Below are positions 50,787 to 60,119 of a DNA stretch of 64,000 nucleotides, piece after piece. This DNA comes from Limnohabitans sp. 15K (GTDB taxonomy: Bacteria > Pseudomonadota > Gammaproteobacteria > Burkholderiales > Burkholderiaceae_C). Under the pieces are notes generated by a model. That model did no database searches and was not told the origin of the DNA. It saw only the letters and a program-made list of their open reading frames with translations. Every line of letters begins with the position of its first letter. The stretch's first letter is position 1. The position numbers were made by a program, and so were the translations under genes. The stretch is taken from the NCBI RefSeq assembly GCF_002778285.1, contig NZ_NESM01000001.1, positions 1,510,501 to 1,574,500 on the forward strand, read 5' to 3'.

Positions 50787-52004
50787 TCAATGCAGCACGT
50801 GTCGGGCTGCGGCCAAATCGGCCAAGCTGGCCAACGGCACAAAGCGCTCGATGCGGCTGCGTGCGCGCTGCAAGGCACCCGCTGCGGGCACCTGGCGCGT
50901 GGGGTGAAACCAGGTTATGCGGGCACCGCGTGCGCGCACTTCCTGCAAGGCGGCATCCAGCAGGTCCGGCCCGTCGGTGTCAAAGCCGTCCGAGAACACC
51001 CATACGCGGGCACCCCGGTTGAGCTGGGCGCGGGCATGCTGGCGGCAAAACTCTTGCAAGCTGGCGGCGATGCGGGTGCCGCCACCAAATCCGGCGGTCA
51101 CAGCGTTGACCTTTTCCTGAATGGCAGGCGTGTCGTGGTGCATATAGGGCGTGACTTCGGCCAAGCGGGTGTGGAACACAAACACGCGTGCATCGGCCTC
51201 CAGGGCAAAAGCGCGGGCAACGCGCAAGAAGAGCGCGGCGTGCGATTCCATCGAACGGCTCACATCGGCCAGGATGAACAGTCGCGGCGGCTCCACGCGT
51301 TTGACCTTCCAAGCGGGCTGCATCAACTCACCGCCCCAGGCCACGCTGCGGCGCATGGTCTGGCGCAAATCCAGCCGCCGCCCACGCGGGGCCACGCGCC
51401 AGCGGCGGGTAGGGCGCGCTTGCAGTTTGTCAGTGATTTGGCGGGCCAGTTGTAGCAGAGCGCTCAGCTCTTGGGGCATCCACATCTGGCCATCGCGCTG
51501 GTGCAGGGCTTCGGTGCGGCTGGCACCACCTTGGGCGCGGGGCGTGCCGTTGTCTTGTTCGTCATGCTGGCTCGATGCGGAGTCGCCAGCGGTTTGGGGC
51601 GCGGCCTGCTGGCCGCTGGGTTGGGTATTCGGCTGTTGCGCCGCGTCCATCTGATCGTGCAGGGCTTGCACACTTTGGCGCAGGTTACGGCTGGGCCGGG
51701 TCTGGCCACTCACTTTCACACCGCCTCGCAATTTTTCGGGGTGCCAAAAGCGCTCATAGACATCAGGCCACAGCTGCCATTCGCGGTGGCTGTGGCAGGC
51801 AATGGCTCGCCAAGCCGCTTGGAGGGGTTTTTCTTGCATAGGACCAAACAACTCGGCCGCTTGCAGCATGGCTCGCTGCTCGGCAACACCCACAGTGAGG
51901 CCGTGGTCGCGCAACAGCGCAGCAAAACCCGCCAGACGCTCAGAGGGCGCGGTGGCGCTCTGAGCAGTCGTGCCAGCAGCTAGGGTTAGGCTGCGCTCGT
52001 GCAT
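50787..52004 (-). CDS. coxE: CoxE-like VWA-domain protein
   Basis: A 405-residue protein with a von Willebrand A domain in its C-terminal half; the MIDAS motif DVSRSM (DxSxS) is clear, with VFVFHTRL and RVWVFSDGFDTD. A low-complexity hinge (about 120-165) is rich in Gln, Pro and Ser. CoxE works with the AAA ATPase CoxD to build the [CuSMoO2] site of CO dehydrogenase. Confidence 0.93.
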   Translation of the reverse strand: MHERSLTLAAGTTAQSATAPSERLAGFAALLRDHGLTVGVAEQRAMLQAAELFGPMQEKPLQAAWRAIACHSHREWQLWPDVYERFWHPEKLRGGVKVSGQTRPSRNLRQSVQALHDQMDAAQQPNTQPSGQQAAPQTAGDSASSQHDEQDNGTPRAQGGASRTEALHQRDGQMWMPQELSALLQLARQITDKLQARPTRRWRVAPRGRRLDLRQTMRRSVAWGGELMQPAWKVKRVEPPRLFILADVSRSMESHAALFLRVARAFALEADARVFVFHTRLAEVTPYMHHDTPAIQEKVNAVTAGFGGGTRIAASLQEFCRQHARAQLNRGARVWVFSDGFDTDGPDLLDAALQEVRARGARITWFHPTRQVPAAGALQRARSRIERFVPLASLADLAAARHVLH

Positions 52005-52040
52005 GCCACATTCAACATTCGGCGCTCAAACTGACGGCAG

Positions 52041-53009
52041 TCATGCCGTCGCCTTGGCCTGCTCGTTGGCGCTTTCGGCCACACCCACTGTGCGGCGGCC
52101 TTCGACCAACTGGCGCAGGCGGTCGGGGCCCATCAAAAAGCGGTCTTCGCGGGTCTTGAGCAAACAGCCCAGGGTGCCGAGCACTGCCGACATGTCTTCG
52201 GGCAGGCTGTGATGTCGCATTTGAAAGAGGGCATTCACCCAGTCCAAGGTTTCGGCAATGCCGGGGATCTTGGCCAGGTCTTCGCGGCGCAGGCGCTGCA
52301 CGAAATGCACCGCTTCTTCGACCAAGCGGGTGTCGGCCTCGGGCAAGGCGGATTTGACGATGGCGATCTCGCGCGCCAGCGTCGGGTAATCGAGGTAGTG
52401 GTACAGGCAGCGGCGGCGCAATGCGTCCGACAACTCACGCGTGCCGTTGCTGGTCAAAATGACCTGAGGAATGTGTGTGGCGCGGATCGTGCCGATCTCG
52501 GGCACGGTGATTTGGTATTCGGCCAGCACTTCGAGCAAGAAGGCTTCAAAGGCTTCGTCGGCGCGGTCGATCTCGTCGATCAAGAGCACGCAGGGACCTG
52601 ACTGGCTGATGGCGCGCAGCAAGGGGCGCTCCAGCAAATAGTCGCGGCTGAACACGTCCGACTCGCGCACACTACCAACACCGTTTTGACCGCTTTGTAC
52701 CGATTCGCTCATCCGGATGGCCATCAGCTGGCGGCCGTAGTTCCACTCGTAAGCGGCTTGCGCCAGGTCCAGGCCTTCAAAGCATTGCAGGCGAACCAGG
52801 GTGGCGTTTTGCGATTGGGCCAAGGCCGTAGCCAAGGCTGTTTTGCCCACGCCCGCGTCGCCCTCGAGCAACAACGGGCGCTGCAAAGCAGACGCCAACC
52901 ACACGGTGGTGGCCAGGTCTTCATCGGCCAGATAGCCCGCACGTTGCAGCCGCTCGCGCAGCAAGCGCTCCTCAGCGGCGGGCTGTGTGGGCAGGTCTGG
53001 CGTCGTCAT
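52041..53009 (-). CDS. coxD: CoxD-like MoxR-type AAA+ ATPase
   Basis: A 322-residue ATPase: Walker A EGDAGVGKTALA, Walker B CVLLIDEIDRAD, sensor-1 LTSNGTRELSDALRRR. CoxD is the chaperone needed for inserting sulfur and copper in the active site. Two bases separate its start from the coxG stop, showing one operon. Confidence 0.94.
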   Translation of the reverse strand: MTTPDLPTQPAAEERLLRERLQRAGYLADEDLATTVWLASALQRPLLLEGDAGVGKTALATALAQSQNATLVRLQCFEGLDLAQAAYEWNYGRQLMAIRMSESVQSGQNGVGSVRESDVFSRDYLLERPLLRAISQSGPCVLLIDEIDRADEAFEAFLLEVLAEYQITVPEIGTIRATHIPQVILTSNGTRELSDALRRRCLYHYLDYPTLAREIAIVKSALPEADTRLVEEAVHFVQRLRREDLAKIPGIAETLDWVNALFQMRHHSLPEDMSAVLGTLGCLLKTREDRFLMGPDRLRQLVEGRRTVGVAESANEQAKATA

Positions 53010-53011
53010 AC

Positions 53012-53656
53012 TCAGGCTTTCTTGCCGAGCAAGCCACCGAACCAGCTCTTGACCAAAGCCCAGAAGATGGCCAAGCCGTTGATCTCGCGGGCTACCACGG
53101 GCGCCTTGGGCACAGCGGCAGGTGCAGCAGCGTCGCCACCCGATGCAGCGGCAGATGCAGCAACCGTCGAAGCCGCTGGCGAACCCTCAGCCGCCGGCAA
53201 GGTCAGCGCGGTTTGGCGGAAGTTCTCGACAAACTGCGCCAGCAACATATCGGACACCTGCACCATCATGCGGCCGCCGAACTGCGCAAATTTGCCGTTC
53301 ACGATCACCGCCGCTTGGCCATTCAGCACGCAATGTGCTGGGTTGGCCGGGTCGGCGGTGATGATCGCGGTCAGGTCCATCGAGGCGGACGAACCGCCCT
53401 TGTCGGCGCCCTTGCCGCGCAAGACCATCTTGCGTTCAGCGGGCACTGCTTCGACCACGTCCACGGTGCCACCAAACTGGGCCACGGCCGGGCCGACCTT
53501 GACCTTGACGCCGCCCTTGAACGAGGTCTCGGACAGCTGCTCGGTGATTTCGGCACCTGGCATGCAGTTGGCGGTGGCTTTCAGGTCGGTCAGCAGGGCC
53601 CAGGCCCGTGCTGCGTCCACATCCAGCGGGTATTGTTTGTCGAGTTTGACTTCCAT
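53012..53656 (-). CDS. coxG: CoxG-family SRPBCC protein
   Basis: A 214-residue protein. The N-terminal 145 residues form the START-like CoxG domain (LDVDAARAWALLTDL, CMPGAEI, VLNGQAAVIVNGKFAQFGGRM). An Ala-rich linker and a C-terminal hydrophobic helix (FWALVKSWFGGLL) follow, consistent with membrane anchoring of CO dehydrogenase, the proposed CoxG role. Confidence 0.92.
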   Translation of the reverse strand: MEVKLDKQYPLDVDAARAWALLTDLKATANCMPGAEITEQLSETSFKGGVKVKVGPAVAQFGGTVDVVEAVPAERKMVLRGKGADKGGSSASMDLTAIITADPANPAHCVLNGQAAVIVNGKFAQFGGRMMVQVSDMLLAQFVENFRQTALTLPAAEGSPAASTVAASAAASGGDAAAPAAVPKAPVVAREINGLAIFWALVKSWFGGLLGKKA

Positions 53657-53668
53657 TTTCTTTCCTGA

Positions 53669-56080
53669 TTACAAAGCTGCGCCGTGCTCGCGCAGCGCTT
53701 TCCAGGTGCGGAAAGCGTTGTGCGGCATGTCTAGGTGCGTGACACCTAAGTGAGAGAAGGCATCCACCACCGCCGAGGTGAAGGTAGGAATCGAGCCAAC
53801 GTGGGGTGACTCGGCCACGCCCTTGGCACCCAGCGGGTGGTGCGGCGAAGGCGTCACGGTGTGGTCGGTTTCCCAGTGCGGCGTTTCCACGAAGGTGGGC
53901 AAGAAGTAGTCCATCAGCGTGTTGCCCAGCAAGTTGCCCTGCGCATCGAACGGCATTTGCTGGCCCATGGCCACGGCAAAACCTTCGGTCAAACCGCCGT
54001 GGATCTGGCCGTCGATAATCATTGGGTTGATGCGGGTGCCGCAGTCGTCCAGCGCATAAAAGCGGCGGATTTTGGTCTCGCCAGTTGCACGGTCGATGTC
54101 GACCACGCACAGGTAGATGCCAAACGGGAACGTGAAGTTCGGTGGGTCGTAGTAGTGCACGGCCTCCAAACCTGGCTCCAAGCCATCTGGTGGCTGGTGG
54201 TAGGCCTGCCACGCAACGTCGGCCATGGTTTTGAACTTGCTGTCGTCGCCCTTGACCTTGAAGCGGTCCACTTCCCAGTCGAGGTCGTTTTCGTTGACTT
54301 CGAGCATGTGGGCGGCGATCTTGCGGGCTTTCGCGTGAATTTTGCGAGCAGCCAAAGCAATGGCAGCACCCGCCACTGGCGTGGAGCGCGAGCCGTAGGT
54401 GCCCAAGCCGTAAGGCGCGGTGGACGTGTCGCCTTCTTCCACCTGAATCACTTCAGACGGAATACCCAACTCGGTGGCGATGATCTGAGCATAGGTGGTT
54501 TGGTGACCTTGACCTTGCGTGATCGTGCCCATACGAGCGATGGCGCTGCCTGTGGGGTGAATACGGATTTCGCACGAGTCGAACATGCCCACGCCCAAGA
54601 TGTCGCACATCTTCGATGGGCCAGCACCCACCACTTCGGTGAAGGTGACCAAGCCAATGCCCATCAGCGTGGGGCTGTTGGGGTCGGCGCGTTTGGCCGC
54701 TTGCTCGGCACGCAGACCTTTGTAGTCCACGGCTTCCAGTACTTTGTCGAGAGCGGTTTGGTAGTCGCCCGAGTCGTATTCAAAACCAAAGGCGCTGGTG
54801 TAGGGGAACTGTTCTTTCTTGACGAAGTTCTTGGCGCGGATCTCGGCCTTGTCCATGCCCAGCTTTTGCGCCAGCACGTCGACCATGCGCTCGATCAAAT
54901 ACACCGCTTCGGTCACGCGGAAGGAGCAGCGGTAAGCCACGCCACCGGGAGCCTTGTTGGTGTACACACCTTTGACACTGGCGTGCGCCGCAGGAATGTC
55001 GTAAGAGCCCGAGACGATGTGGAACATGCCGGCGGGGAACTTGGTTGGGTCGGCACAGGCGTCAAACGCGCCGTGGTCGGCCACCACGTTCACACGCAGG
55101 CCGGTGATCTTGCCATCGGCGGTGGCGGCCAATTCGCCGTCCATGTGGTAGTCACGGGCGAAGGCGGTGGACGAGATGTTTTCAATGCGGTCTTCCACCC
55201 ACTTAACGGGGCGGCCCAGCACGATGGACGCGACGATGGCGCACACATAACCGGGGTAAATGCCGACCTTGTTGCCAAAGCCGCCACCGATGTCGGGGCT
55301 GACGATGCGCACTTTGGATTCGGGGATGCCCGACAGCATGGACACCACGGTACGCACCACGTGAGGCGCTTGCGAGGTGATGAAGGTGGTCAGGTCGCCT
55401 TTGATCGGGTCAAACGAGGCCACGCAACCGCAGGTCTCCAGCGGGCAGGGGTGCACGCGGGGGTAGTACATGTGCTGTGACACTGTCACTTCGGCCTTGT
55501 CAAAAGCGGCATCGGCGGCTGACTTGTCACCGGCATCCCAGGTGAAGATGTGGTTGTGGTGGTCGCGCTTGCCGTGTGCGCCTTCGGTCTTGCCAGCGAG
55601 GTCTTCGCGGATTACCGGGGCACCAGGTTGGAGAGCGGCATAGGGGTCGAGCACCACGGGCAGTTCTTCGTATTCGATTTCGACGGCTTCTACTGCGTCT
55701 GCGGCGATGTAGCGATCGTCAGCGATGACGATGGCGACTTCCTGCATCTGGAAGTGAACTTTTTCGTCGGCCAACACGGCTGCCACGTCACCAGCGAGTG
55801 TGGGCATCCAGTGAAGTTTCAGGGGCTTCAAGTCGTCAGCGGTCAACACGGCGTGCACGCCTGGGATAGCGAGTGCGGCTTCTTTGTTGATTTTGACGAT
55901 GCGGCCGTGGGCAATCGGGCTGCGCACGATGTCCATGTGCAACATGCCAGCCATCTTGATGTCGTCAACGTAGTTGCCCTTACCTTGGATAAAGCGGGCG
56001 TCTTCTTTGCGCAGGCGCGATGCGCCCATGCCAGCCAACGCGAGTTCGCGGGCTTCAGCGGTTTGTACCGGTGCGTTCAT
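53669..56080 (-). CDS. coxL: Carbon-monoxide dehydrogenase large subunit, form I
   Basis: An 803-residue molybdenum subunit. The active-site loop is VAYRCSFR (381-388), the form I signature AYxCSFR with the copper-binding Cys at 385 (Cys388 in Oligotropha); Gln237 in TSQAPH matches Gln240 there with the same offset of three. Glycine-rich GGGFGNK and late GAKGVAES with the catalytic Glu are also present. It oxidises CO to CO2 in air. Form II proteins would read AYRGAGR, so this is a genuine CO oxidase by motif. Confidence 0.96.
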   Translation of the reverse strand: MNAPVQTAEARELALAGMGASRLRKEDARFIQGKGNYVDDIKMAGMLHMDIVRSPIAHGRIVKINKEAALAIPGVHAVLTADDLKPLKLHWMPTLAGDVAAVLADEKVHFQMQEVAIVIADDRYIAADAVEAVEIEYEELPVVLDPYAALQPGAPVIREDLAGKTEGAHGKRDHHNHIFTWDAGDKSAADAAFDKAEVTVSQHMYYPRVHPCPLETCGCVASFDPIKGDLTTFITSQAPHVVRTVVSMLSGIPESKVRIVSPDIGGGFGNKVGIYPGYVCAIVASIVLGRPVKWVEDRIENISSTAFARDYHMDGELAATADGKITGLRVNVVADHGAFDACADPTKFPAGMFHIVSGSYDIPAAHASVKGVYTNKAPGGVAYRCSFRVTEAVYLIERMVDVLAQKLGMDKAEIRAKNFVKKEQFPYTSAFGFEYDSGDYQTALDKVLEAVDYKGLRAEQAAKRADPNSPTLMGIGLVTFTEVVGAGPSKMCDILGVGMFDSCEIRIHPTGSAIARMGTITQGQGHQTTYAQIIATELGIPSEVIQVEEGDTSTAPYGLGTYGSRSTPVAGAAIALAARKIHAKARKIAAHMLEVNENDLDWEVDRFKVKGDDSKFKTMADVAWQAYHQPPDGLEPGLEAVHYYDPPNFTFPFGIYLCVVDIDRATGETKIRRFYALDDCGTRINPMIIDGQIHGGLTEGFAVAMGQQMPFDAQGNLLGNTLMDYFLPTFVETPHWETDHTVTPSPHHPLGAKGVAESPHVGSIPTFTSAVVDAFSHLGVTHLDMPHNAFRTWKALREHGAAL

Positions 56081-56109
56081 GTGTGTCTCCGATCAAATGG
56101 GTGTTCGCA

Positions 56110-56595
56110 TCAAGCCGCAACGGGCTCTTGCAGTTTTTTGGCGGCGTACTGGACGGCTTTGACGATGTTCTGGTAACCGGTGCAGCGGCACAGGTTGCCG
56201 GCCATGCCGTGGCGAATTTCGTCTTCGCTCGGGTTGGGGTTCTCTTGCAAGAAGCGGTAGGCGCGCATCAGCATGCCGGGCGTGCAAAAGCCGCACTGCA
56301 GGCCGTGCTCTTTGTAAAAGCCTTCTTGCACCGCGTGCAGCACGCCCTTGTTGGCCAGGCCTTCGACGGTGAGCACTTCGGAGCCATCGCACTGCACGGC
56401 CAAGTGCGTGCATGACTTGACCGATTGGCCGTCGATGTCAACCGTGCAAGCGCCGCAGTGGCTGGTCTCGCAGCCGATGTGGGCGCCGGTCAGGTTGAGC
56501 TCTTCGCGCAAAAAGTGGATCAGCAGGGTGCGGGGTTCAACGGCTTTTTCTTCTTTCTTGCCATTGACGGAAACGGTGACGAGTTTTTTGGACAT
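56110..56595 (-). CDS. coxS: Carbon-monoxide dehydrogenase small subunit ([2Fe-2S])
   Basis: A 161-residue iron-sulfur subunit. Plant-type cluster [14 protein letters not shown] and the C-terminal cluster CGFCTPGM...[10 protein letters not shown] are complete. It passes electrons from the Mo site to the FAD subunit. Confidence 0.96.
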   Translation of the reverse strand: MSKKLVTVSVNGKKEEKAVEPRTLLIHFLREELNLTGAHIGCETSHCGACTVDIDGQSVKSCTHLAVQCDGSEVLTVEGLANKGVLHAVQEGFYKEHGLQCGFCTPGMLMRAYRFLQENPNPSEDEIRHGMAGNLCRCTGYQNIVKAVQYAAKKLQEPVAA

Positions 56596-56611
56596 GTTGT
56601 TTTCCTTTGCT

Positions 56612-57475
56612 TTAAGCGCAGCGCGACCAGGCTTTGTTCAGGGCGCGTTTAACCATCTCGCCAGCCATGGCGGTCTTGTATTCGATGTCACCGCGGAGGT
56701 CTTCGGCGGGGTCGCAGGCAGCGATGGCCGCATCGACTGCGGCTTGCACGTTGGCGGCATTAAAAGGCTTGTTCAGCAAAGCAGCTTCGGCAGCTTCGAC
56801 GCGCAGGGCGGCCGGAGCCACGTTGGTCAGGGCCACACGCACATGGCTGACCTGGTCACCCGATTTACGGATCACGACCGCGCAACCGGCTGTTGCCCAG
56901 TCTCCGGTTTTGCGCTTGAGTTTTTCGTAGGCGTAACCGGTGCCAGCTGCTAATGCGGGCACGCGGATTTCGCACATGACTTCGTTTTCTTCAAGCTGGG
57001 TCATGTAGGTGCCAAGGAAGAAGCCGTCAGCAGCCACTGTTCGGCGACCGTTTGGGCCCTCCAACACAAAGGATGCGTCGATCACGATGGACAGTGCAGG
57101 GTGGTCATTACCGGGGTCGCCGTGGGCGATGTCGCCACCAATCGTGCCGCGGTTGCGCACTTGCGGGTCGGCGATCAGCTTAGCTGCTTCGCACAACAGG
57201 GGCACTTTGGCTTGCAAAACGGGGGAGTTGATCAACTCGTTTTCCACCGTCATCGCGCCAATGACCACAGTGCCACCTTCTTCGCGGATGCCCTTGAGTT
57301 CAGGGATGCGGTTGATGTCGATCAGGTGTTCAGGGGCTGCAAAACGCAGCTTCATCATGGGCAACAGGCTGTGGCCACCGGCCAACAGCTTGGCGTCAGA
57401 GCCCAACTGGCCCAGCAAGGCCACGGCCTCGCCGACGGTTTTGGGCGCGTGGTATTCAAAACGCGGTGGAATCAT
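56612..57475 (-). CDS. coxM: Carbon-monoxide dehydrogenase medium subunit (FAD)
   Basis: A 287-residue flavoprotein subunit. FAD motifs are [13 protein letters not shown] and [17 protein letters not shown] 57475 with GGAG upstream is preferred over the adjacent TTG. It starts the cox operon in order M-S-L-G-D-E-F. Confidence 0.95.
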   Translation of the reverse strand: MIPPRFEYHAPKTVGEAVALLGQLGSDAKLLAGGHSLLPMMKLRFAAPEHLIDINRIPELKGIREEGGTVVIGAMTVENELINSPVLQAKVPLLCEAAKLIADPQVRNRGTIGGDIAHGDPGNDHPALSIVIDASFVLEGPNGRRTVAADGFFLGTYMTQLEENEVMCEIRVPALAAGTGYAYEKLKRKTGDWATAGCAVVIRKSGDQVSHVRVALTNVAPAALRVEAAEAALLNKPFNAANVQAAVDAAIAACDPAEDLRGDIEYKTAMAGEMVKRALNKAWSRCA

Positions 57476-57718
57476 CAAGGGTCTCCTGAGTTTTGTGAAA
57501 ACAACTCAAGAGTATTACGGAGAGTCCTTTCCCGACTGCGTAGTCAGGTTTTAATCAATTTCGTCGTTTACTGGTCAATTTATTGCACGAAGTGCACTTT
57601 ATAGAGCACGAAATGTATTGATCAGACTTTTCGAGTCTCGCAATCAGGGAATGTCCTAGGTGATGAAAAGCATAGGGTATACCCTCTATTTGGCTGGGCA
57701 ATAGCCTCGGGAATGGGC
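57476..57718. promoter_or_regulatory. cox operon promoter region with repeats
   Basis: The 243-bp gap between the CO-sensor gene and coxM contains direct repeats GCACGAA at 57585-57591 and 57606-57612 (21-bp period, as LytTR proteins prefer), a TGCACGAAGTGCA palindrome (57584-57596), an AGACT/AGTCT hairpin (57624-57638) and a perfect AGGGTATACCCT palindrome (57674-57685). Confidence 0.5.
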
Positions 57719-58462
57719 TCAACCAAGCCCCAAAGCCTCCCGCAAGCGGGCCACTTCGCCTCGTGACACTGGCACGGGTTCGGTATTTTTACCTTTGAGT
57801 AACACATGGGTTTTGCTGCCCTCGCGCCCCAAGGACTGCACCGCTTGCAGATTGACGATAAAACAGCGGTGCACCCGCATGAACTGCGCCGGGTCCAGAC
57901 GCAGAGCCAAATCCCCAATGCTCAGGTTACAAAAGTGGTAACCATCACGCGTCAGCACCCGGGTGTAATGGGCCTGAGACTCTAGGCTGAGAACATCGGC
58001 GGTGTCCACAAATGAGACTTTTTGATCGGCCACCATCGGGATACGCGAAAGGCGCATGTTTTTGGCAGGCGGCTCTGCGACGGGCAACTCTTGACTGACC
58101 ACTTGGGTGACGTCGTAAAACACCAATGCAAATCCGGTGGTGTCTCCATTGACATCGCCAAGGCGGCTGACTTTGATCAGCAACACCTGTTCCGGGATGT
58201 TGATGATCATGGTCATCGGCACGGCATTGGCCATGGGGCAGCCCGAGGCCTCATCCAGCAAAAACTTGACCTTGGGCTTGGAGCGTTCAGGGTGAAAAGA
58301 AGTAACCAGTTTGTTGAACGGCTGTTTCTCGTCCACCGGCAAGACCTGGCGTGCAAAGTCGTTCATGGCCAGCACGTTGCGCTGCGCATCCAGATGGATG
58401 ACCCCAGCCTCGAACTTTTCAAACAAGTACAAGCTGGGGTTGGCGGTGGTTTTGGCATCCAT
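57719..58462 (-). CDS. rcoM: PAS-LytTR CO-responsive regulator, RcoM-like
   Basis: A 247-residue one-component regulator. The N-terminal PAS domain (about 10-120) has His57 in SFHPER, Cys75 in SGCPM and Met85 in PMTMIIN. The Cys-Met spacing of 10 equals that of Cys94-Met104 in Burkholderia RcoM, and His57 sits where its heme His74 would with a two-residue indel. The C-terminal LytTR DNA-binding domain (about 145-245: SFVDTADVLSLESQAHYTRV, FMRVHRCFIVNL) completes the RcoM layout. It lies immediately upstream of the cox operon on the same strand, as rcoM does elsewhere. Heme binding is inferred. Confidence 0.85.
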   Translation of the reverse strand: MDAKTTANPSLYLFEKFEAGVIHLDAQRNVLAMNDFARQVLPVDEKQPFNKLVTSFHPERSKPKVKFLLDEASGCPMANAVPMTMIINIPEQVLLIKVSRLGDVNGDTTGFALVFYDVTQVVSQELPVAEPPAKNMRLSRIPMVADQKVSFVDTADVLSLESQAHYTRVLTRDGYHFCNLSIGDLALRLDPAQFMRVHRCFIVNLQAVQSLGREGSKTHVLLKGKNTEPVPVSRGEVARLREALGLG

Positions 58463-58637
58463 GGTCTTGTCTCTTTAGCCACCTCTTGGGCGGCTTGTCA
58501 TCGGTATGCGCCCGCTACAGGCCCGAAGGCGATGGGTCAGTTGGGCATTAGCGAGACTTTAACAACGATTCTGGCCAAGCCCAGCGCAAAAGCGCTACAG
58601 TGTTTTTCTTTGACGATGACTTGAGGAACTCCGCTCC

Positions 58638-60119
58638 ATGAACGCACCCTTGCACCGCGAAATGCCTGCTGGCACGCTCGACAGCGCCCGCGCCTTGACC
58701 GAAGTCACCCAAGCTTGGGACCAAAGCATCCTGCCCGAGCTGAAAAAGTACATCGAAATCCCCGCCAAGTCACCTTCTTTTGATGCCGACTGGGCAGCGC
58801 ATGGCCACATCGAGACCGTGCTGCGCAACGCTGCGCAGTGGGTCGAGGCGCAAAAGGTCGAGGGCCTGACGCTCGAAATCATCCGCCTGCCAGGCCGCAC
58901 GCCTGTCATGTTTTTTGAAGTCGCCGCCACCCGCGCAGCCAACGAGGGCTCTGGCCAGACGGTGCTGATGTACGGCCACCTGGACAAACAGCCCGAGTTC
59001 AATGGCTGGCGCAACGACCTCGGGCCCTGGACACCTGTTTACGAAGACGGCAAGCTTTATGGCCGGGGCGGTGCAGACGACGGTTATGCGGTTTACGCCA
59101 GCATCGCGGCGGTGCAGGCCCTGAAAAGCCAAAACACACCACACCCACGCATCGTCGGCCTGATCGAGACCTGCGAAGAGTCCGGCTCGTACGACCTGCT
59201 GCCTTATGTGGACGCGCTGCGCACCCGCTTGGGCGATGTGGGCCTGGTGATTTGCCTGGACAGCGGCGCGGGTAACTACGACCAGCTGTGGCTCACCACC
59301 AGCCTGCGCGGCATGGCCAGCGGCACGCTCAAGGTGCAAATCCTGACCGAAGGCATCCACTCGGGTGACGCCTCGGGTCTGGTGCCGTCGAGCTTTCGCA
59401 TCATGCGGCAGGTGCTGGACCGGCTCGAAGACAGCGCTACGGGCCGCTTGCTGCCCGCCAGCTTTCACTGCGAAGTGCCTGCCGAGCGCTTGGCGCAAGC
59501 CCAAGCCACGGCCGCCATTTTGGGCGACGAGGTGTACAAGCGGTTCCCCTGGGCGCACTACGACTGCGGCGGCTCCACCAGCTTTGCCCTGCCCACCACC
59601 ACCGACCCAACACAAGCGTTGCTCAACCGCACCTGGACGCCCACATTGAGCGTGACCGGAGCCGATGGCTTTCCGGCCCTGAAAGACGCGGGCAATGTGC
59701 TCAGGCCTTACACCGCCTTCAAGCTCAGCCTGCGCTTGCCGCCCCTGGTGGACGCCGCGCAAGCCGTGGCCGAAATGAAAGCCCTCCTCGAAGACAACGC
59801 GCCTTACCAAGCCAAAGTCACCTTCGAATCGGGCGGCGGTGCCACCGGCTGGAACGCGCCCGACACCTTGCCGTGGTTCGATCAGGCGCTCAACGCCTCC
59901 AGCCAGGCGCACTTTGGCGCAGGCGTGGGTTACATCGGGCAAGGCGGCACTATACCGCTCATGAACATGCTCAGCGCCGGTTTCCCCAAAGCACAAATGA
60001 TGGTGTGTGGCGTGCTGGGCCCCAAAAGCAACGCGCACGGGCCGAACGAGTTTTTGCATGTGCCCTATGCCCAAAAGCTCACGGCGGCAGTGGCCGAAGT
60101 CATGGCGCGGATGCCTTGA
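58638..60119 (+). CDS. M20-family dipeptidase (CNDP/DapE-like)
   Basis: A 493-residue metallopeptidase. Zinc and catalytic motifs YGHLDKQPEFNGW, GRGGADDGYA and ETCEESGSYD are clear; the insert dimerisation domain is at about 215-380. Stop overlaps the start of the next gene (TGATG), so both are translationally coupled. Dipeptide or beta-alanyl substrates are typical of the family. Confidence 0.91.
   Translation: MNAPLHREMPAGTLDSARALTEVTQAWDQSILPELKKYIEIPAKSPSFDADWAAHGHIETVLRNAAQWVEAQKVEGLTLEIIRLPGRTPVMFFEVAATRAANEGSGQTVLMYGHLDKQPEFNGWRNDLGPWTPVYEDGKLYGRGGADDGYAVYASIAAVQALKSQNTPHPRIVGLIETCEESGSYDLLPYVDALRTRLGDVGLVICLDSGAGNYDQLWLTTSLRGMASGTLKVQILTEGIHSGDASGLVPSSFRIMRQVLDRLEDSATGRLLPASFHCEVPAERLAQAQATAAILGDEVYKRFPWAHYDCGGSTSFALPTTTDPTQALLNRTWTPTLSVTGADGFPALKDAGNVLRPYTAFKLSLRLPPLVDAAQAVAEMKALLEDNAPYQAKVTFESGGGATGWNAPDTLPWFDQALNASSQAHFGAGVGYIGQGGTIPLMNMLSAGFPKAQMMVCGVLGPKSNAHGPNEFLHVPYAQKLTAAVAEVMARMP

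Noticed and set aside
53837..55480. Rightward open frame of 547 codons
   Set aside because: Antisense to coxL, whose motifs are complete; long shadow frames are expected at this GC content.
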